DNA of 64,000 nucleotides, taken from the NCBI RefSeq assembly GCF_028290625.1, contig NZ_JAQGJM010000008.1, forward strand, positions 267,578 to 331,577, written 5' to 3'. This DNA comes from Devosia sp. GTDB lineage: Bacteria > Pseudomonadota > Alphaproteobacteria > Rhizobiales > Devosiaceae. Numbering within the stretch: position 1 is the stretch's first letter; each line of letters opens with the position of its first letter. This document shows, piece by piece, positions 22,852-34,770 of the stretch. The position numbers and the translations under genes were made by a program. The notes under the pieces were generated by a model. It searched no databases. It had not been told where the DNA came from and saw only the letters and a list, made by a program, of their open reading frames with translations.

Positions 22852-25263
22852 TCATACGAAATACGCGGCGGCAACGAGGCTGGACAGCATGCCGATATCG
22901 GCCGCCAGCCTTTCGAGGCGTTCGGGGGTCATGTCGGCGGGTTCGGCGATGACGAGGTCGGTGTGCAATTGCAACGCGGCCTTGGCGGCCGGGGAGAGCT
23001 GGCCGTCATCGACGCCCCCGGGCAGGATTTCGATCTGGGCGCGCAGTTCGGTGAGCTGGAACAGCACCGAGCGCGGATTGAGCGGGTCGAGGACCAGCAG
23101 GTCGATGGCGCTCTGTGTGCCGGCGCTCACCGAATAGCGGCGGCGGTGGGACATGACGCTGTCGCCGATTTCGAGCAGCATTTCGAGCGAGCCGTCCGGC
23201 GCTTCCTTGTCGGTCAGCCAGGCGGCGATGCGGGCGATCTGGATGGCGCGCTCGAGCCGGCGGCCGAGTTCGAGGAAGCGCCAGCCGGCAAAGCGGTACA
23301 TGTTTTCGTGCACGAGACCCGAAAATCCGGCCAGCTTGCGCAGGATCACCGTCATGGCGCGGGTGGCGTCGTCGCCGGGCTGCACGCGGGCGGCGAAGCG
23401 CTGGGCGCTCTTTTGCAGATCGGCGAGGGCGAGCCAGCCATCGGGCGAGAAGCGGTCGCGGATCTGGCTGGCGCTGTGCACGGCGCTGTCGATGGAGGAC
23501 AACAGGCCTTGGGGCAGCGCATCGGTGGCGTCGACGTCGATGGTTTCGAGGAATTTTCGCGCGTGCGTCAGGATGGGCAGGTCGGGCTTGGAGAGTTCGG
23601 CCAGGCGCGCATTGTAGGCGCGGAGGATGCGCACCGTGGCTTCGCAGCGTTCGGCGTAGCGTCCGAGCCAGATCAGGTTGTCGGCGGCGCGGCTCGGCAG
23701 GCTACCGGGCGAGTTGCGGACCAGCTTCTGCCCATCCTGCGGCAGCAGCGAAAAGCGGTCGACCGGCTTACTCGACAGCACCCAGACGTCGGCGGCCTGG
23801 CCCCCGCGCTGCATGGCGATGGCGGTGGTATCGAGCGAGGAGCCGACGCGGGCGAAGCCGCCGGGCATGATCGTCCAACCCTTGTCGGTGCGGGCGGCGT
23901 AGACGCGCAGGGTGATCGGGCGCGGTTGCAGCTTGCCCTCGACATAGACGGGGGCGGTGGAGAGCTGCACCTGTTCCTGGCCGACATAGTCGGCACCGTT
24001 GGCGCGGATGCGCGCGATCAGGTCGGCCTTTTGCTCCGGCGTCATCGATGAGCCCAACGCGGTGCCGCGCGGATCGTCGAAGGGCAAAGTGGTGGCGAAG
24101 GCGGGGCCGATCATCAGCTTGTCGAAATTGTCGATGACGTAATCGCGCTCGGCCGGCTGGCCGCACCACCAAGTGGCGATTTCGGGCAGTTCGAGCGGCT
24201 TGCTGGCGATGGCCTTGGAGAGGCGCGGCAGGAAAGCGGCCAGCGCGCGGGTTTCGAGAATGCCGGTGCCCAGCGCGTTGATCATCGAGATCGAGCCCTG
24301 GCGCAGAGCCTCGACCATGCCGGGAGTACCGATGCGGCTGTCGTAGCGCAACTCGAGCGGGTCGGTGAACGACGCATCGACGCGGCGCCACAGCACGCTG
24401 ACGGGCTTGAGGCCGGCCACGGTGCGCACCATCACCTTGCCGTCCTCGACGGTGATGTCCTCGCCTTCGAGCAGCATCAGGCCGAGATAGCGGGCGATAT
24501 AGGCGTGCTCGAAATAGGTTTCGTTGAGCTGGCCGGGGGTGAGGATGCCGACGCGGCCGCCATCGCGGCGGCCCTGCTCGAACAGTGTATCGCGGAAGCC
24601 GCGGAAGAAGCCGGCGAGACGATGCACGTTCATGTCGGCGTAGATTTCGCTGAGCGCGCGCGTCGTGGCGACGCGGTTTTCGATGGCGAAACCGGCGCCG
24701 GACGGAGCCTGGGTACGGTCGCCCAAGACCCACCAATTGCCATCGGGACCGCGGCCGAGTTCAAAAGCGCAGAAGTGCAGGAAATGGCCGGAGGCGGGTT
24801 TGACACCAACGAGCGGCCGCAGGAATTCGCCATTGCGCGCCACGAGGTCGGGGGGCAGCAGGCCGCGCTGCACCAGCGTATTGTCGGTGTAGATATCGGC
24901 GACGATCTGTTCGAGCAGTTCGGCGCGCTCGATCAGGCCGTGGCTGATGCGCGTCCAGTCGGCTTCATCGATCAGCAGCGGAATATGGGCCAGCGGCCAG
25001 GAGCGTTCCTTGCCGGCAGCGCCGTCGTACTTGCGGTAGAACACGCCGGCATCACGCAGATATTGATCGGCACGCTCAAAGCGGGCGGCCAGTTCGGTGG
25101 GGCCGAGATCGTCGAAGGCCGACATCAAAGCCGACCAACCCGGACGGATATTGCCCGCCGGGTCGATCATTTCGTCAGGCACGCCCGGTTGCAGCCGGTA
25201 ATCAGCGATGATGCTGGGACCGGCTGGGGGCTTGCCGCGAGGCTTTTGCTGTCGTGTTTCCAT
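22852..25263 (-). CDS. Fused circularly permuted ATP-grasp / alpha-E domain protein
   Basis: An 803-residue protein. The first part (about residues 70-470) is a circularly permuted type 2 ATP-grasp domain (DUF404/DUF407), with SHFLHFCAFELGRGPDGNWW-like ATP-grasp segments, GRVGILTPGQLNETYFEHAY and a C-terminal RVYAARTDKGWTIMPGGFAR. The second part (about 485-800) is an alpha-E helical domain (DUF403) with ADNLIWLGRYAERCEATVRI and the late SPAAKAALQLHTDLVIAEP region. In many bacteria the two are separate adjacent genes; here they are one chain. ATG at 25263 is chosen because it follows the upstream stop by 10 bases; a TTG at 25299 would overlap that gene. Confidence 0.85.
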   Translation of the reverse strand: METRQQKPRGKPPAGPSIIADYRLQPGVPDEMIDPAGNIRPGWSALMSAFDDLGPTELAARFERADQYLRDAGVFYRKYDGAAGKERSWPLAHIPLLIDEADWTRISHGLIERAELLEQIVADIYTDNTLVQRGLLPPDLVARNGEFLRPLVGVKPASGHFLHFCAFELGRGPDGNWWVLGDRTQAPSGAGFAIENRVATTRALSEIYADMNVHRLAGFFRGFRDTLFEQGRRDGGRVGILTPGQLNETYFEHAYIARYLGLMLLEGEDITVEDGKVMVRTVAGLKPVSVLWRRVDASFTDPLELRYDSRIGTPGMVEALRQGSISMINALGTGILETRALAAFLPRLSKAIASKPLELPEIATWWCGQPAERDYVIDNFDKLMIGPAFATTLPFDDPRGTALGSSMTPEQKADLIARIRANGADYVGQEQVQLSTAPVYVEGKLQPRPITLRVYAARTDKGWTIMPGGFARVGSSLDTTAIAMQRGGQAADVWVLSSKPVDRFSLLPQDGQKLVRNSPGSLPSRAADNLIWLGRYAERCEATVRILRAYNARLAELSKPDLPILTHARKFLETIDVDATDALPQGLLSSIDSAVHSASQIRDRFSPDGWLALADLQKSAQRFAARVQPGDDATRAMTVILRKLAGFSGLVHENMYRFAGWRFLELGRRLERAIQIARIAAWLTDKEAPDGSLEMLLEIGDSVMSHRRRYSVSAGTQSAIDLLVLDPLNPRSVLFQLTELRAQIEILPGGVDDGQLSPAAKAALQLHTDLVIAEPADMTPERLERLAADIGMLSSLVAAAYFV

Positions 25264-25273
25264 CGCAGTCAAA

Positions 25274-28200
25274 TCATCTGGGCGGACGGCGCAGGTCAAG
25301 CGTCAGCGGGAATTCATCCGCAGGCTTTTCATCGCGCAGGATGAACCCGCCGCCAGTGTAGTTCTGCGGCACGAACCGCGCCAGGCGGCGGGCCTCAGCC
25401 TCGTTGCCATTGACCGGGAAGGTGTCGTAGCTGCGCCCGCCCGGATGGGCGACGTGATAAACGCAGCCGCCGACCGGGCGCTGGCTCCATTTGTCGTAGA
25501 TATCAAAGACCAGCGGCGTGTTGACCGGCAGTTCCGGGTGCATGCCAGAGGCCGGTTGCCAGGCCTTGTAGCGGACGCCGGCAATGGCGGTTCCTGCTGT
25601 GTCGGTGGTGCGCAGCGGGACCGGGCGCTGGTTGCAGGTTACCGCGTAGCGCTCGGGGTTGATACCTTCGAGCTTGACCTGGAGGCGTTCGACCGAAGAG
25701 TCCACGAACCGTACGGTGCCGCCTATGGCGCCCTGTTCGCCCATGACATGCCAAGGTTCGAGCGCCTGGCGCAGTTCGAGGCGAACGCCCTCATATTCGA
25801 CCTCGCCGCAGAACGGGAAGCGGAATTCGAGCTGCGCGGCGAACCAGGCGGGATCGAGCTTGAAGCCGTGGCTATCGAGATCGGCCAGGATATCGAGAAA
25901 GTCGGCCCAGACGTAATGTGGCAGCATGAAGCGGTCATGCAAGGTTGTGCCCCAGCGCACGAAATTGCCATCGAGCGGATCGGTCCAGTACCGGGCGATG
26001 AGGGCGCGAACCAGCACCTGCTGCGCCAGGGCCATGCGGGCATTGGGCGGCATTTCGAAGCCGCGGAATTCGACAAGGCCAAGCCGGCCGGTGGGGCCAT
26101 CGGGGGAGTAGAGCTTGTCGATGCAGATTTCGGAGCGATGGGTGTTGCCGGTGACGTCGGCGAGCAGGTTGCGGAACAGCCGGTCCACCAGCCATGGGCG
26201 TGGTGCCGGCTGGCCGGACGCGGGATGCGGCACCTGGGCAATGGCGATTTCGAGTTCGTAGAGGCTGTCGTGGCGCGCCTCGTCGAAGCGCGGCGCCTGG
26301 CTGGTGGGGCCGATGAACAGGCCCGAGAACATATAGCTCATCGCCGGATGGCGCTGCCAATGCAGGACCAGGGATTTGAGCATGTCCGGGCGGCGCAGGA
26401 ATGGCGAGTCGTTCGGCGTGGCGCCGCCGACCACGACATGATTGCCGCCGCCAGTGCCGGTATGGCGCCCGTCGATCATGAACTTGTCGGCGCCGAGGCG
26501 GGATTGGCGAGCTTCCTCATAGATCGCCGTGGTGGTGGCGACGCAGTCATCCCAGTTCGAGGCCGGGTGGATATTGACCTCGATGACGCCTGGATCGGGC
26601 GCGACGCGGATGACGTTGAGGCGCGGATCGTGCGGCGGGGCATAGCCCTCAAGATGCACCGGATAGCCGACGGCTTTCGCTGCGGCCTCGGTGGCGGCGA
26701 CGAGTTCGAGATAGTCCTCGAGCTTTTCCACCGGCGGCAGGAAGACGCAGATGCGGTGGTCACGCACTTCGGCGGTAACGGCGGTGCGCACCTGGCCCTC
26801 GATCTCGCTGATCTCCTGCTCGGTGCGATCCTGCTGCTCGGAGGCGGCGGTGAACGAGGAGGTGGTCTGCGTGCGCGGATCGACGGCCGGACCGCCGGTA
26901 TTGCGGCGCAGGATTTCGTCGGGCTCAGGCAGTGAACCGCGCGCTTCGCCGGGGTCCTGCTGGACCACATGCGGGTAGTCTGTCGCCTTAAGGTGCTTGA
27001 GTGAGGACAGTGGCAGGCGATAGCCGGCAGGGCTATCACCCGGTGCGAGGAACAGCTTGCCGCGGCGGGTCTTCCACTTTTCGGTCAGCCATGGGCTCGA
27101 CGCCTGGGCGTTCCAGCGCTGCACCGGCAACACATAGCCGGTTGGATTGGTCAGACCGCGCTCGAACACTTTGGCGATGCGCGAGCGCGCTTCAGGATCG
27201 GCGAGTTCGGAATTGGCGGGATCGACATTGGCGGGAAGATTGGCCTCCTTGAGCAACCACTCGCCCGGGTCCTCATAGGCCTCGTCGATGGTCTCGCCGG
27301 TGAGGCCCAGATTGTGCGCGAAGGCATCGAGGAACTTCTTGGCGTCCTCGTGCGTCGCTGCGGTCTTGACGCCTTCGCGGGCGACGAGGGCCTCGTCCTT
27401 CCACACAGGTTTGCCATCGACGCGCCAATAGAGCGAGAAGGTCCAGCGCGGCAGGGTCTCGCCCGGATACCACTTGCCCTGGCCGTAATGCAGCAGGCCG
27501 GTGGGGGCAAAACGGGTGCGCAGGCGCCGGATCAGGTCATCGGCAAGCGCCCGCTTGGTGGGGCCGACAGCGCCGGTATTCCACTCGTCGGCTTCAAAAT
27601 CATCGATGGAGACGAAGGTGGGCTCGCCACCCATGGTTAGGCGGACGTCGTTTTCGGCCAGCACTTTATCGACCTGATGGCCGAGTGCGTTGAGCTCATC
27701 CCAAGCGGCGTCGGAGAAGGGTTTGGTGATGCGCGGATGCTCGGCGACGCGGGTCACCGTCATGTCGAAGGCGAAATCGACTTCGGCGTAACTGGCGAAG
27801 CCCGAGATAGGCGCGGCATTCTTATAATGCGGCGTGGCGGCGAGCGGGACGTGGCTTTCGCCTGTAAGAAGGCCCGAGGTGGGGTCGAGGCCGACCCAGC
27901 CGGCGCCGGGAAGATAGACTTCGCACCAGGCGTGCAGGTCGGTGAAATCATGGTCGGTGCCGGCCGGCCCATCGAGCGAGACCAAATCGGGCTTGAGCTG
28001 GATCAGGTAGCCGGAGACGAAGCGGGCGGCGAGGCCGAGATTGCGCAGGGTCTGCACCAGCAGCCAGCTCGAATCGCGGCAGGAGCCGCGGGCGTTGCCG
28101 AGGGTTTCCTCGGGCGTCCACACGCCGGTTTCCATGCGCACGATATAGGCGATGTGCTGCTGGATCGAGGCATTGACGGCGGTGACGAAGTTCACCGTGT

Positions 28201-28618
28201 TCATCGGCGTCTTGTCGATGCCGTCGAGGAATTGCTGTAGCAGCGGCCCAACCGGTTCGGGCTGCATATAGATGGAGAGATCAGCCCGGATATCCTCGGG
28301 ATACTGGAACGGCCAGATTTCGGCGCTCTCTTCCACGAAGAAATCGAACGGATTGTAGACCGTCATGTCGGCGACGAGATCGACTTCGATCTTGAGCTCG
28401 GTAACCGGCTCGGGAAAGACGAAGCGCGTCAGGAAATTGCCGTAGGGGTCCTGCTGCACATTGACGAAATGATTGCTGGGCGAGACCCGGAGGGAATAGC
28501 TCAGAACCTTGGTCTTGCTGTGCGGGGCGGGCTGGAGCCGGATGATCTGGGGCTGCAGGACAACCGGGCGATCATATTTATAGTGCGTCAGATGATAGAC
28601 GGCGGCTTTGATCGACAT
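25274..28618 (-). CDS. Large transglutaminase / DUF2126 protein
   Basis: A 1114-residue protein. Residues 1-90 form the transglutaminase N-terminal beta domain and 130-270 the catalytic core, with Cys180 ([13 protein letters not shown]), His229 ([11 protein letters not shown]) and Asp245 (WVGLDPTSG). From about 300 to the end lies the DUF2126 domain, with [35 protein letters not shown] and the [12 protein letters not shown] segment that resembles glutamine-synthetase/ATP-grasp-type ligase folds. It is the first gene of the operon with the ATP-grasp/alpha-E and small transglutaminase genes. A ligase joined to a protease-like domain suggests peptide bond making or trimming, but this is inference. 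Confidence 0.88.
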   Translation of the reverse strand: MSIKAAVYHLTHYKYDRPVVLQPQIIRLQPAPHSKTKVLSYSLRVSPSNHFVNVQQDPYGNFLTRFVFPEPVTELKIEVDLVADMTVYNPFDFFVEESAEIWPFQYPEDIRADLSIYMQPEPVGPLLQQFLDGIDKTPMNTVNFVTAVNASIQQHIAYIVRMETGVWTPEETLGNARGSCRDSSWLLVQTLRNLGLAARFVSGYLIQLKPDLVSLDGPAGTDHDFTDLHAWCEVYLPGAGWVGLDPTSGLLTGESHVPLAATPHYKNAAPISGFASYAEVDFAFDMTVTRVAEHPRITKPFSDAAWDELNALGHQVDKVLAENDVRLTMGGEPTFVSIDDFEADEWNTGAVGPTKRALADDLIRRLRTRFAPTGLLHYGQGKWYPGETLPRWTFSLYWRVDGKPVWKDEALVAREGVKTAATHEDAKKFLDAFAHNLGLTGETIDEAYEDPGEWLLKEANLPANVDPANSELADPEARSRIAKVFERGLTNPTGYVLPVQRWNAQASSPWLTEKWKTRRGKLFLAPGDSPAGYRLPLSSLKHLKATDYPHVVQQDPGEARGSLPEPDEILRRNTGGPAVDPRTQTTSSFTAASEQQDRTEQEISEIEGQVRTAVTAEVRDHRICVFLPPVEKLEDYLELVAATEAAAKAVGYPVHLEGYAPPHDPRLNVIRVAPDPGVIEVNIHPASNWDDCVATTTAIYEEARQSRLGADKFMIDGRHTGTGGGNHVVVGGATPNDSPFLRRPDMLKSLVLHWQRHPAMSYMFSGLFIGPTSQAPRFDEARHDSLYELEIAIAQVPHPASGQPAPRPWLVDRLFRNLLADVTGNTHRSEICIDKLYSPDGPTGRLGLVEFRGFEMPPNARMALAQQVLVRALIARYWTDPLDGNFVRWGTTLHDRFMLPHYVWADFLDILADLDSHGFKLDPAWFAAQLEFRFPFCGEVEYEGVRLELRQALEPWHVMGEQGAIGGTVRFVDSSVERLQVKLEGINPERYAVTCNQRPVPLRTTDTAGTAIAGVRYKAWQPASGMHPELPVNTPLVFDIYDKWSQRPVGGCVYHVAHPGGRSYDTFPVNGNEAEARRLARFVPQNYTGGGFILRDEKPADEFPLTLDLRRPPR

Positions 28619-28764
28619 GCGTTCGCGTCGCTCGCTTCAAGTGCCACGAAATTTGACTTCCCAAGGAGGAGCTTAGCGGGCTTTGGCGAGGAGGGATAGG
28701 CAGGATGGAGGCGTGGGTGGGTTGCGATTTGGAGGAGGATTTGAGTTGTGAGGCTCCCAATGTT

Positions 28765-28862
28765 CCCCCACCCACCGTTCTTCCCGCGGGCCTGACCCGC
28801 GGGCCTTTCGCTCCTTGCGCCGGGTTGAGAGCGGCCCGCGGGTCAAGCCCGCGGGAAGGGCA
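28765..28862. repeat. Family B palindromic repeat, copy B3
   Basis: CCCACC, then arms CTTCCCGCGGGCCTGACCCG and CGGGTCAAGCCCGCGGGAAG, with an internal spacer of about 33 bases. One base differs between the arms (CCTGACC versus GGTCAAG). It lies between the DUF2126 operon start and the FGGY kinase gene end, both on the minus strand, and could end the polyol operon transcript. The rest of the 275-bp gap (28619-28893) must hold the promoter of the DUF2126 operon; no clear motif was recognised. Confidence 0.83.
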
Positions 28863-28893
28863 GAGGGGGTTAGGTGCTGGCAGGGAGTGGTGT

Positions 28894-30480
28894 TCAGCTC
28901 ATCGCGTCAATAATCTGCCTTTGCCGCAGCATCTCTAGGAAAATGGCGTAGTCCTTATCGAAGCGGGGGCGTGCCGAGGCGTCGGGTTTTCGCTCAGTGC
29001 CGCCCTGGTGCATGGCCATGCAGGCCTGGTCGAGGCTGGGATAAAGCCCGGCCGCCGTGGCGGCAACCATAGCCATGCCGAGGAGCGTCGCATCTTGCGC
29101 GGCGGGTTCGACCACGGTGCAGCCGGTGGCGTCGGCGTAGAGTTCCATCAGCAGCGGGTTCTTGGTGTGGCCGCCGGTGACGTGCAGCGTGTCGATGGCG
29201 TAGCCGCGCGTGTTGAGGGTTTCGAGGATGTGGCGGACGCCCAGCGCGATAGCGACCGCGGTGCGCCAGTAGAGACGGCAGAGCTGGTCGAAATCGCTGT
29301 CCAGCGTCAGACCGGAGATAACGCCCAGCGCATGCGGATCGCCCAAGGGCGAGCGGTTGCCGTGGAAATCGGGCAGGACGTGAAGGCGCAGGGCGAAGTT
29401 TTGGCCCTCGATCGCGCGCAGTTCCATGATGCGCTGGGCGATGCGGCGATGCATGGCGGGAACGGGCTCGCCACCGGCACCATGCCATTTGATGATGTGA
29501 TCCAGCAGCGCGCCGGTGGCGGATTGACCGCCCTCGTTGAGCCAGACGCCGGGCAGGACGGCGCCAAAATAGGGACCCCAGACGCCGGGGGTTGGACGGT
29601 CTTCAGCCGAGAGCGCCATGACGCAACTGGAGGTGCCGGCGATCAGGGCGAGGTGACGGTCGATGGTCTCGACATCGCCCGCAAAGGTGCCGAGCACACC
29701 GAGCGCGCCGGCATGGGCATCGATCAGGCCGGCGCCGACGTGGCAGGCCGGGGTGAGGCCGAGTTCAGCGGCGGCGTTAGCGGTCAGCGGGCCGAGATCG
29801 GCGCCGACTTCACTAGCGGCTTCGGGCAAGGCGGCATGATCGAACAGGTCGTCGAGGCCCACCGTGGCGAGGAAATCGCGGCGCCAGGGGGCGGCGACAT
29901 GGCCCAGATAGGTCCATTTGCACACCAGCGTCGATTGGCTGCGGGCGAGCGAGCCCGTGGCTTTCCAGGACAAGAAATCGGCGAGATCGAAGATTTGCCC
30001 AGCGCTGGCCCAGGTGTCGGGCATATGGCGCTTGAGCCACATCAGCTTGGGCACTTCCATTTCCGGCGACATGACGCCGCCGGCATATTTCAACACTTCA
30101 TGGCCGGTGGCAGTGCATTCCTCGGCTTCGGCGAGAGCGCGGTGATCGAGCCAGACAATGGTGTCCCAACGAGCAAGGCCATTGGTGGAAACGGTCAGCG
30201 GCGCGCCTTGGGCATCGCGGACGACGAGGGAGCAGGTGGCGTCGAAGCTGAGGCCGACGACATTGACGGGATCGGTCTTGGCCAGCGCCATCGCTTCGCG
30301 CACTGCGGCGCAGACGGCCGACCAGATATCCTCGCTGTCGTGCTCGGCGTGATTGGCGTCGGTGCGGTTCATGGCGATGGGCATTTCGGCGCGGCCGAGC
30401 AGCGCGCCTTGCGGCGTCAACACTCCGGCCCGGGCACTCCCCGTGCCCACATCGACTGCCACCAGGAGGCTTTGCTTCAA
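28894..30480 (-). CDS. FGGY-family carbohydrate kinase (ribulokinase-like)
   Basis: A 528-residue sugar kinase with the FGGY N-domain phosphate loop VAVDVGTGSARAGVL (residues 7-21), SFDATCSLVV, IVWLDHRALAEAE and the C-domain HVTGGHTKNPLLMELYADATG. These features fit the pentulose (D-ribulokinase-like) branch better than classic xylulokinase, but substrate choice cannot be settled by eye. It is the last gene of the polyol operon, two bases after the HAD gene. I infer that it phosphorylates the ketose produced by the polyol dehydrogenase. Confidence 0.85.
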   Translation of the reverse strand: MKQSLLVAVDVGTGSARAGVLTPQGALLGRAEMPIAMNRTDANHAEHDSEDIWSAVCAAVREAMALAKTDPVNVVGLSFDATCSLVVRDAQGAPLTVSTNGLARWDTIVWLDHRALAEAEECTATGHEVLKYAGGVMSPEMEVPKLMWLKRHMPDTWASAGQIFDLADFLSWKATGSLARSQSTLVCKWTYLGHVAAPWRRDFLATVGLDDLFDHAALPEAASEVGADLGPLTANAAAELGLTPACHVGAGLIDAHAGALGVLGTFAGDVETIDRHLALIAGTSSCVMALSAEDRPTPGVWGPYFGAVLPGVWLNEGGQSATGALLDHIIKWHGAGGEPVPAMHRRIAQRIMELRAIEGQNFALRLHVLPDFHGNRSPLGDPHALGVISGLTLDSDFDQLCRLYWRTAVAIALGVRHILETLNTRGYAIDTLHVTGGHTKNPLLMELYADATGCTVVEPAAQDATLLGMAMVAATAAGLYPSLDQACMAMHQGGTERKPDASARPRFDKDYAIFLEMLRQRQIIDAMS

Positions 30481-30482
30481 CG

Positions 30483-31166
30483 CTATCGCGCCTTCTTCTC
30501 GGTTCGGAGCGAGCTTAGCTGATCGGGCAGGGCGTGCATATCGTCGAAAATCGCGTCGGGGTGGAGCGCGGCGATGGCGGCGCGCAGACCAGCCGGCGCG
30601 ACGTGGCTGCCGCCCGTATAGCCGAACACCGCCATGCCGGCATTGCGGGCGGCAATGATCCCCGCCGGACTGTCCTCTATGACGAGGCAGTTGGCGGGAG
30701 CGACACCCATTTGCGCGGCGGCGTGGAGGAACAGGTCGGGCGCCGGCTTGCCGTTTTCCACCATGCTGGCTGAAAAAATATGGGGTTCGAACCAGTCTAG
30801 CAGGCCGGTCAATTCGAGGCTGAGGCGGATGCGTTCGAGTTCCGACGAGGAGGCGACGCAGAACGGGATTTTGAGCCGGCCCAGCATTTCGGGCAGGCCG
30901 GGGCTGGGGCGCAGTTCCCGGCGGTAGAGCGCGTAAAGGTCGCCGCGCATGCTGGCGAGGGCGGCTGGGCCTAGGGGAGCGCCGTGGGAATCGAGCAGGC
31001 TGGTGGAGATGGAGGCGAGCGAGCGCCCAAGGAAATCGCGGTAGGCGGTTTCGGTCGTGACCTCAATGCCCTGCGCGGCAATCGCGGCGACGAGCACGCG
31101 CATGGCAAGGGGCTCGCTATCGACGAGCACGCCGTCGCAGTCGAAGATGACGAGGTCGATAGTCAT
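30483..31166 (-). CDS. HAD-superfamily phosphatase/phosphoglucomutase-like protein
   Basis: A 227-residue HAD hydrolase of the beta-phosphoglucomutase-like subfamily. Motif I is FDCDGVLVDSE (nucleophile Asp9, acid Asp11), motif II is CVASSSE, motif III includes GKPAPDLF, and motif IV is VIEDSPAGI. The residues after motif I form a helical cap. Such proteins in polyol operons remove phosphate from sugar or polyol phosphates or act as mutases; the substrate is unknown. It lies between the dehydrogenase and kinase genes. Confidence 0.86.
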   Translation of the reverse strand: MTIDLVIFDCDGVLVDSEPLAMRVLVAAIAAQGIEVTTETAYRDFLGRSLASISTSLLDSHGAPLGPAALASMRGDLYALYRRELRPSPGLPEMLGRLKIPFCVASSSELERIRLSLELTGLLDWFEPHIFSASMVENGKPAPDLFLHAAAQMGVAPANCLVIEDSPAGIIAARNAGMAVFGYTGGSHVAPAGLRAAIAALHPDAIFDDMHALPDQLSSLRTEKKAR

Positions 31167-31184
31167 GGGCTGTCTATAATTCCG

Positions 31185-31294
31185 CCCCGGCCACCGTTCC
31201 TTCCCGCGGACTTGATCCGCGGGTCTTTCAGGCGATCAGCGGTTGTGGTGAGTGGCCCCCGGATCAAGTCCGGGGGAAGGGTCGGTGGGTGGGG
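31185..31294. repeat. Family B palindromic repeat, copy B4, inside the polyol operon
   Basis: Arms CTTCCCGCGGACTTGATCCG and CCCCGGATCAAGTCCGGGGG surround a spacer of about 35 bases. The right arm has changed from CCGCGG to CCGGGG, so this copy is slightly degenerate. It lies between the dehydrogenase gene and the HAD gene on the same strand. Confidence 0.82.
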
Positions 31295-31317
31295 CAGCTT
31301 TGGCGCCCGGTTCATGA

Positions 31318-32796
31318 TCAGAGGCTATTCGCCAGATACCGCTCCAGCGTGGCCTTGGTCCCGATTGACCACAGCGTCGTCAGCGCGTGGCTGAACGCGC
31401 CGACAAACGTCGTGTTGCGGGCGAGGTCGCCGTAGATGTCGGTCATGGCCAGCCAAGCCTTAGGCTCGTCCTTGGCCAGCTTAGCTTGGGCGGTCAGGCG
31501 GTCCCAGCTTGGGTCGTTGGGCTCGATCACGATTCCCGAGTCCGTCGTGCCATAGCAGTAACGGCACCAGAGGGCGGAGACCAAGGCCAGGCCGGTGACC
31601 GATTGCCCCGCCGCAACCCTGTCGGCGGCGGAGGGGATGATGAATTTGGGTTGGCGGTTGGAGCCGTCCAGCGCCAGCCGGCGGATAGTGTCGCCGATCT
31701 TGGGATTGCCGAAGCGGCGCTCGCATAGGGCAAAATAGTCATCAAGATTGGTATCGGGCACGGGCGGCACGATGGGGATGATCTCGTCGTTTTCGACCTT
31801 CTTGAGGAAGGCCGCGACCAGCGCGTTTTCCATAGCTTCATGGACGAAATGGATATCCATCAGCCCGGCCGGATAGGCGATGGTGGCGTGGCCGCCGTTG
31901 AGGATGCGGATTTTCATGTGCTCGTAGGGCGCGACGTCCGTGACGAACTGTACGCCGACCTTTTCCAGCGCCGGGCGGCCGGCAGGGAACTTGTCTTCCA
32001 GCACCCATTGGCGGAAGCTTTCGCAGAACACCGGCCAGTTATCCTCGATGCCAAAATTCTGCGCGAGGAGGTCGCGTTCGCGATCCGAGGTGGCGGGGGT
32101 GATGCGGTCGACCATGCCATTGGGGAAGGCGACGTTGTCCTTTACCCAGGATGCCAGCTCGGGATCGATCAGGCGGGCCAGCCCGATCACGGCGTTTTCG
32201 GTGACGTGGCCGTTGCCCGGAATATTGTCGCAACTCATCACCGTGAAGGGCTCGATGCCAGCTGTCCGGCGGTCGAGCAGGCCGGCGAGGATCAGGCCGA
32301 ACGCGGTCTTGGGCGCATGGATGTGGGCGGCGTCGTAGGCGATGTCGGGGTGCTTGGGATCGAACTTCTGCGATGCCGGATCGATGTAATAGCCGCCCTC
32401 GGTGATGGTCAGCGAGACGATGCGAATGGCAGGGTCGATGAGCTTGGCGATTACCGCGGCGCTGTCGCCGGGCTTGAGATAATCGATCATGCCGCCGGTC
32501 ACCCGCGCGGTGCTGGCATCGGCCTCCTGCTCGACCACGGTGGTGAGCAGGTCCTGCGCCAAAAGTTTCTGGCGCATGGCTTCGTCAGCCTCGCGCACGC
32601 CCGCGCCGACGAGGGCCCAGTCATGATCAGAGCCCGTGGCGAACAGGTCGTCCAGATAGACGGCCTGATGCGCGCGGTGAAAATTGCCGACGCCGAAATG
32701 GACGATGCCGGCGGTGAGGCTGCTCCGGTCGTATTGCGGGACTGAGGCCGTTTTGGCGACGGCGTCGAGCGTTGCGGCGGAGAGCTTGGTGGTCAT
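31318..32796 (-). CDS. mtlK: Mannitol dehydrogenase family polyol dehydrogenase
   Basis: A 492-residue long-chain, zinc-independent NAD-dependent polyol dehydrogenase. The Rossmann region is VHFGVGNFHRAHQA (residues 32-45). The catalytic residues of Pseudomonas mannitol 2-dehydrogenase are present at the same numbers: Asn191 (SCDN), Lys295, Asn300 and His303 (MKIRILNGGHA). The family oxidises D-mannitol to D-fructose, D-arabinitol to D-xylulose, and related polyols. It follows the importer ATPase gene within the polyol operon. No short-chain sorbitol dehydrogenase (smoS) is beside it, so this enzyme may cover several polyols. Confidence 0.9.
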   Translation of the reverse strand: MTTKLSAATLDAVAKTASVPQYDRSSLTAGIVHFGVGNFHRAHQAVYLDDLFATGSDHDWALVGAGVREADEAMRQKLLAQDLLTTVVEQEADASTARVTGGMIDYLKPGDSAAVIAKLIDPAIRIVSLTITEGGYYIDPASQKFDPKHPDIAYDAAHIHAPKTAFGLILAGLLDRRTAGIEPFTVMSCDNIPGNGHVTENAVIGLARLIDPELASWVKDNVAFPNGMVDRITPATSDRERDLLAQNFGIEDNWPVFCESFRQWVLEDKFPAGRPALEKVGVQFVTDVAPYEHMKIRILNGGHATIAYPAGLMDIHFVHEAMENALVAAFLKKVENDEIIPIVPPVPDTNLDDYFALCERRFGNPKIGDTIRRLALDGSNRQPKFIIPSAADRVAAGQSVTGLALVSALWCRYCYGTTDSGIVIEPNDPSWDRLTAQAKLAKDEPKAWLAMTDIYGDLARNTTFVGAFSHALTTLWSIGTKATLERYLANSL

Positions 32797-32825
32797 ATTC
32801 TTAGTCCTTGTCGTTCAATCCACGA

Positions 32826-32902
32826 CGTCATTCCCGCGCAAGCGGGAACCTATTCTGTCTGCGCCGGCCCGAGAGTGGGTTCCCGCTTGCGCGGGAATGA
32901 CG
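32826..32902. repeat. Family C palindromic repeat (25-bp perfect arms)
   Basis: The 25-base arm starting CGTCATTCCCGCGCAAGCGG (32826-32850) is perfectly complementary to the arm ending CCGCTTGCGCGGGAATGACG (32878-32902). The 27-base spacer is unrelated. The CGTCATTCCCGCG...GCGGGAATGACG design is a repeat type seen in many proteobacteria. It is the only copy in this window and lies inside the polyol operon between the importer ATPase and dehydrogenase genes. Confidence 0.88.
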
Positions 32903-32913
32903 CGGTGGTTGCG

Positions 32914-33918
<1,005 letters not shown>

Positions 33919-33930
33919 TTTGATCAGTCC

Positions 33931-34761
<831 letters not shown>

Positions 34762-34770
34762 GATGTTCTC

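Noticed and set aside
25208..26935. Long plus-strand open frame (575 codons) opposite the DUF2126 gene
   Set aside because: Its composition is that of an antisense shadow (repeated Gly, Ala, Val, Asp) and it shows no family motif, while the minus strand encodes a well-defined transglutaminase/DUF2126 protein.
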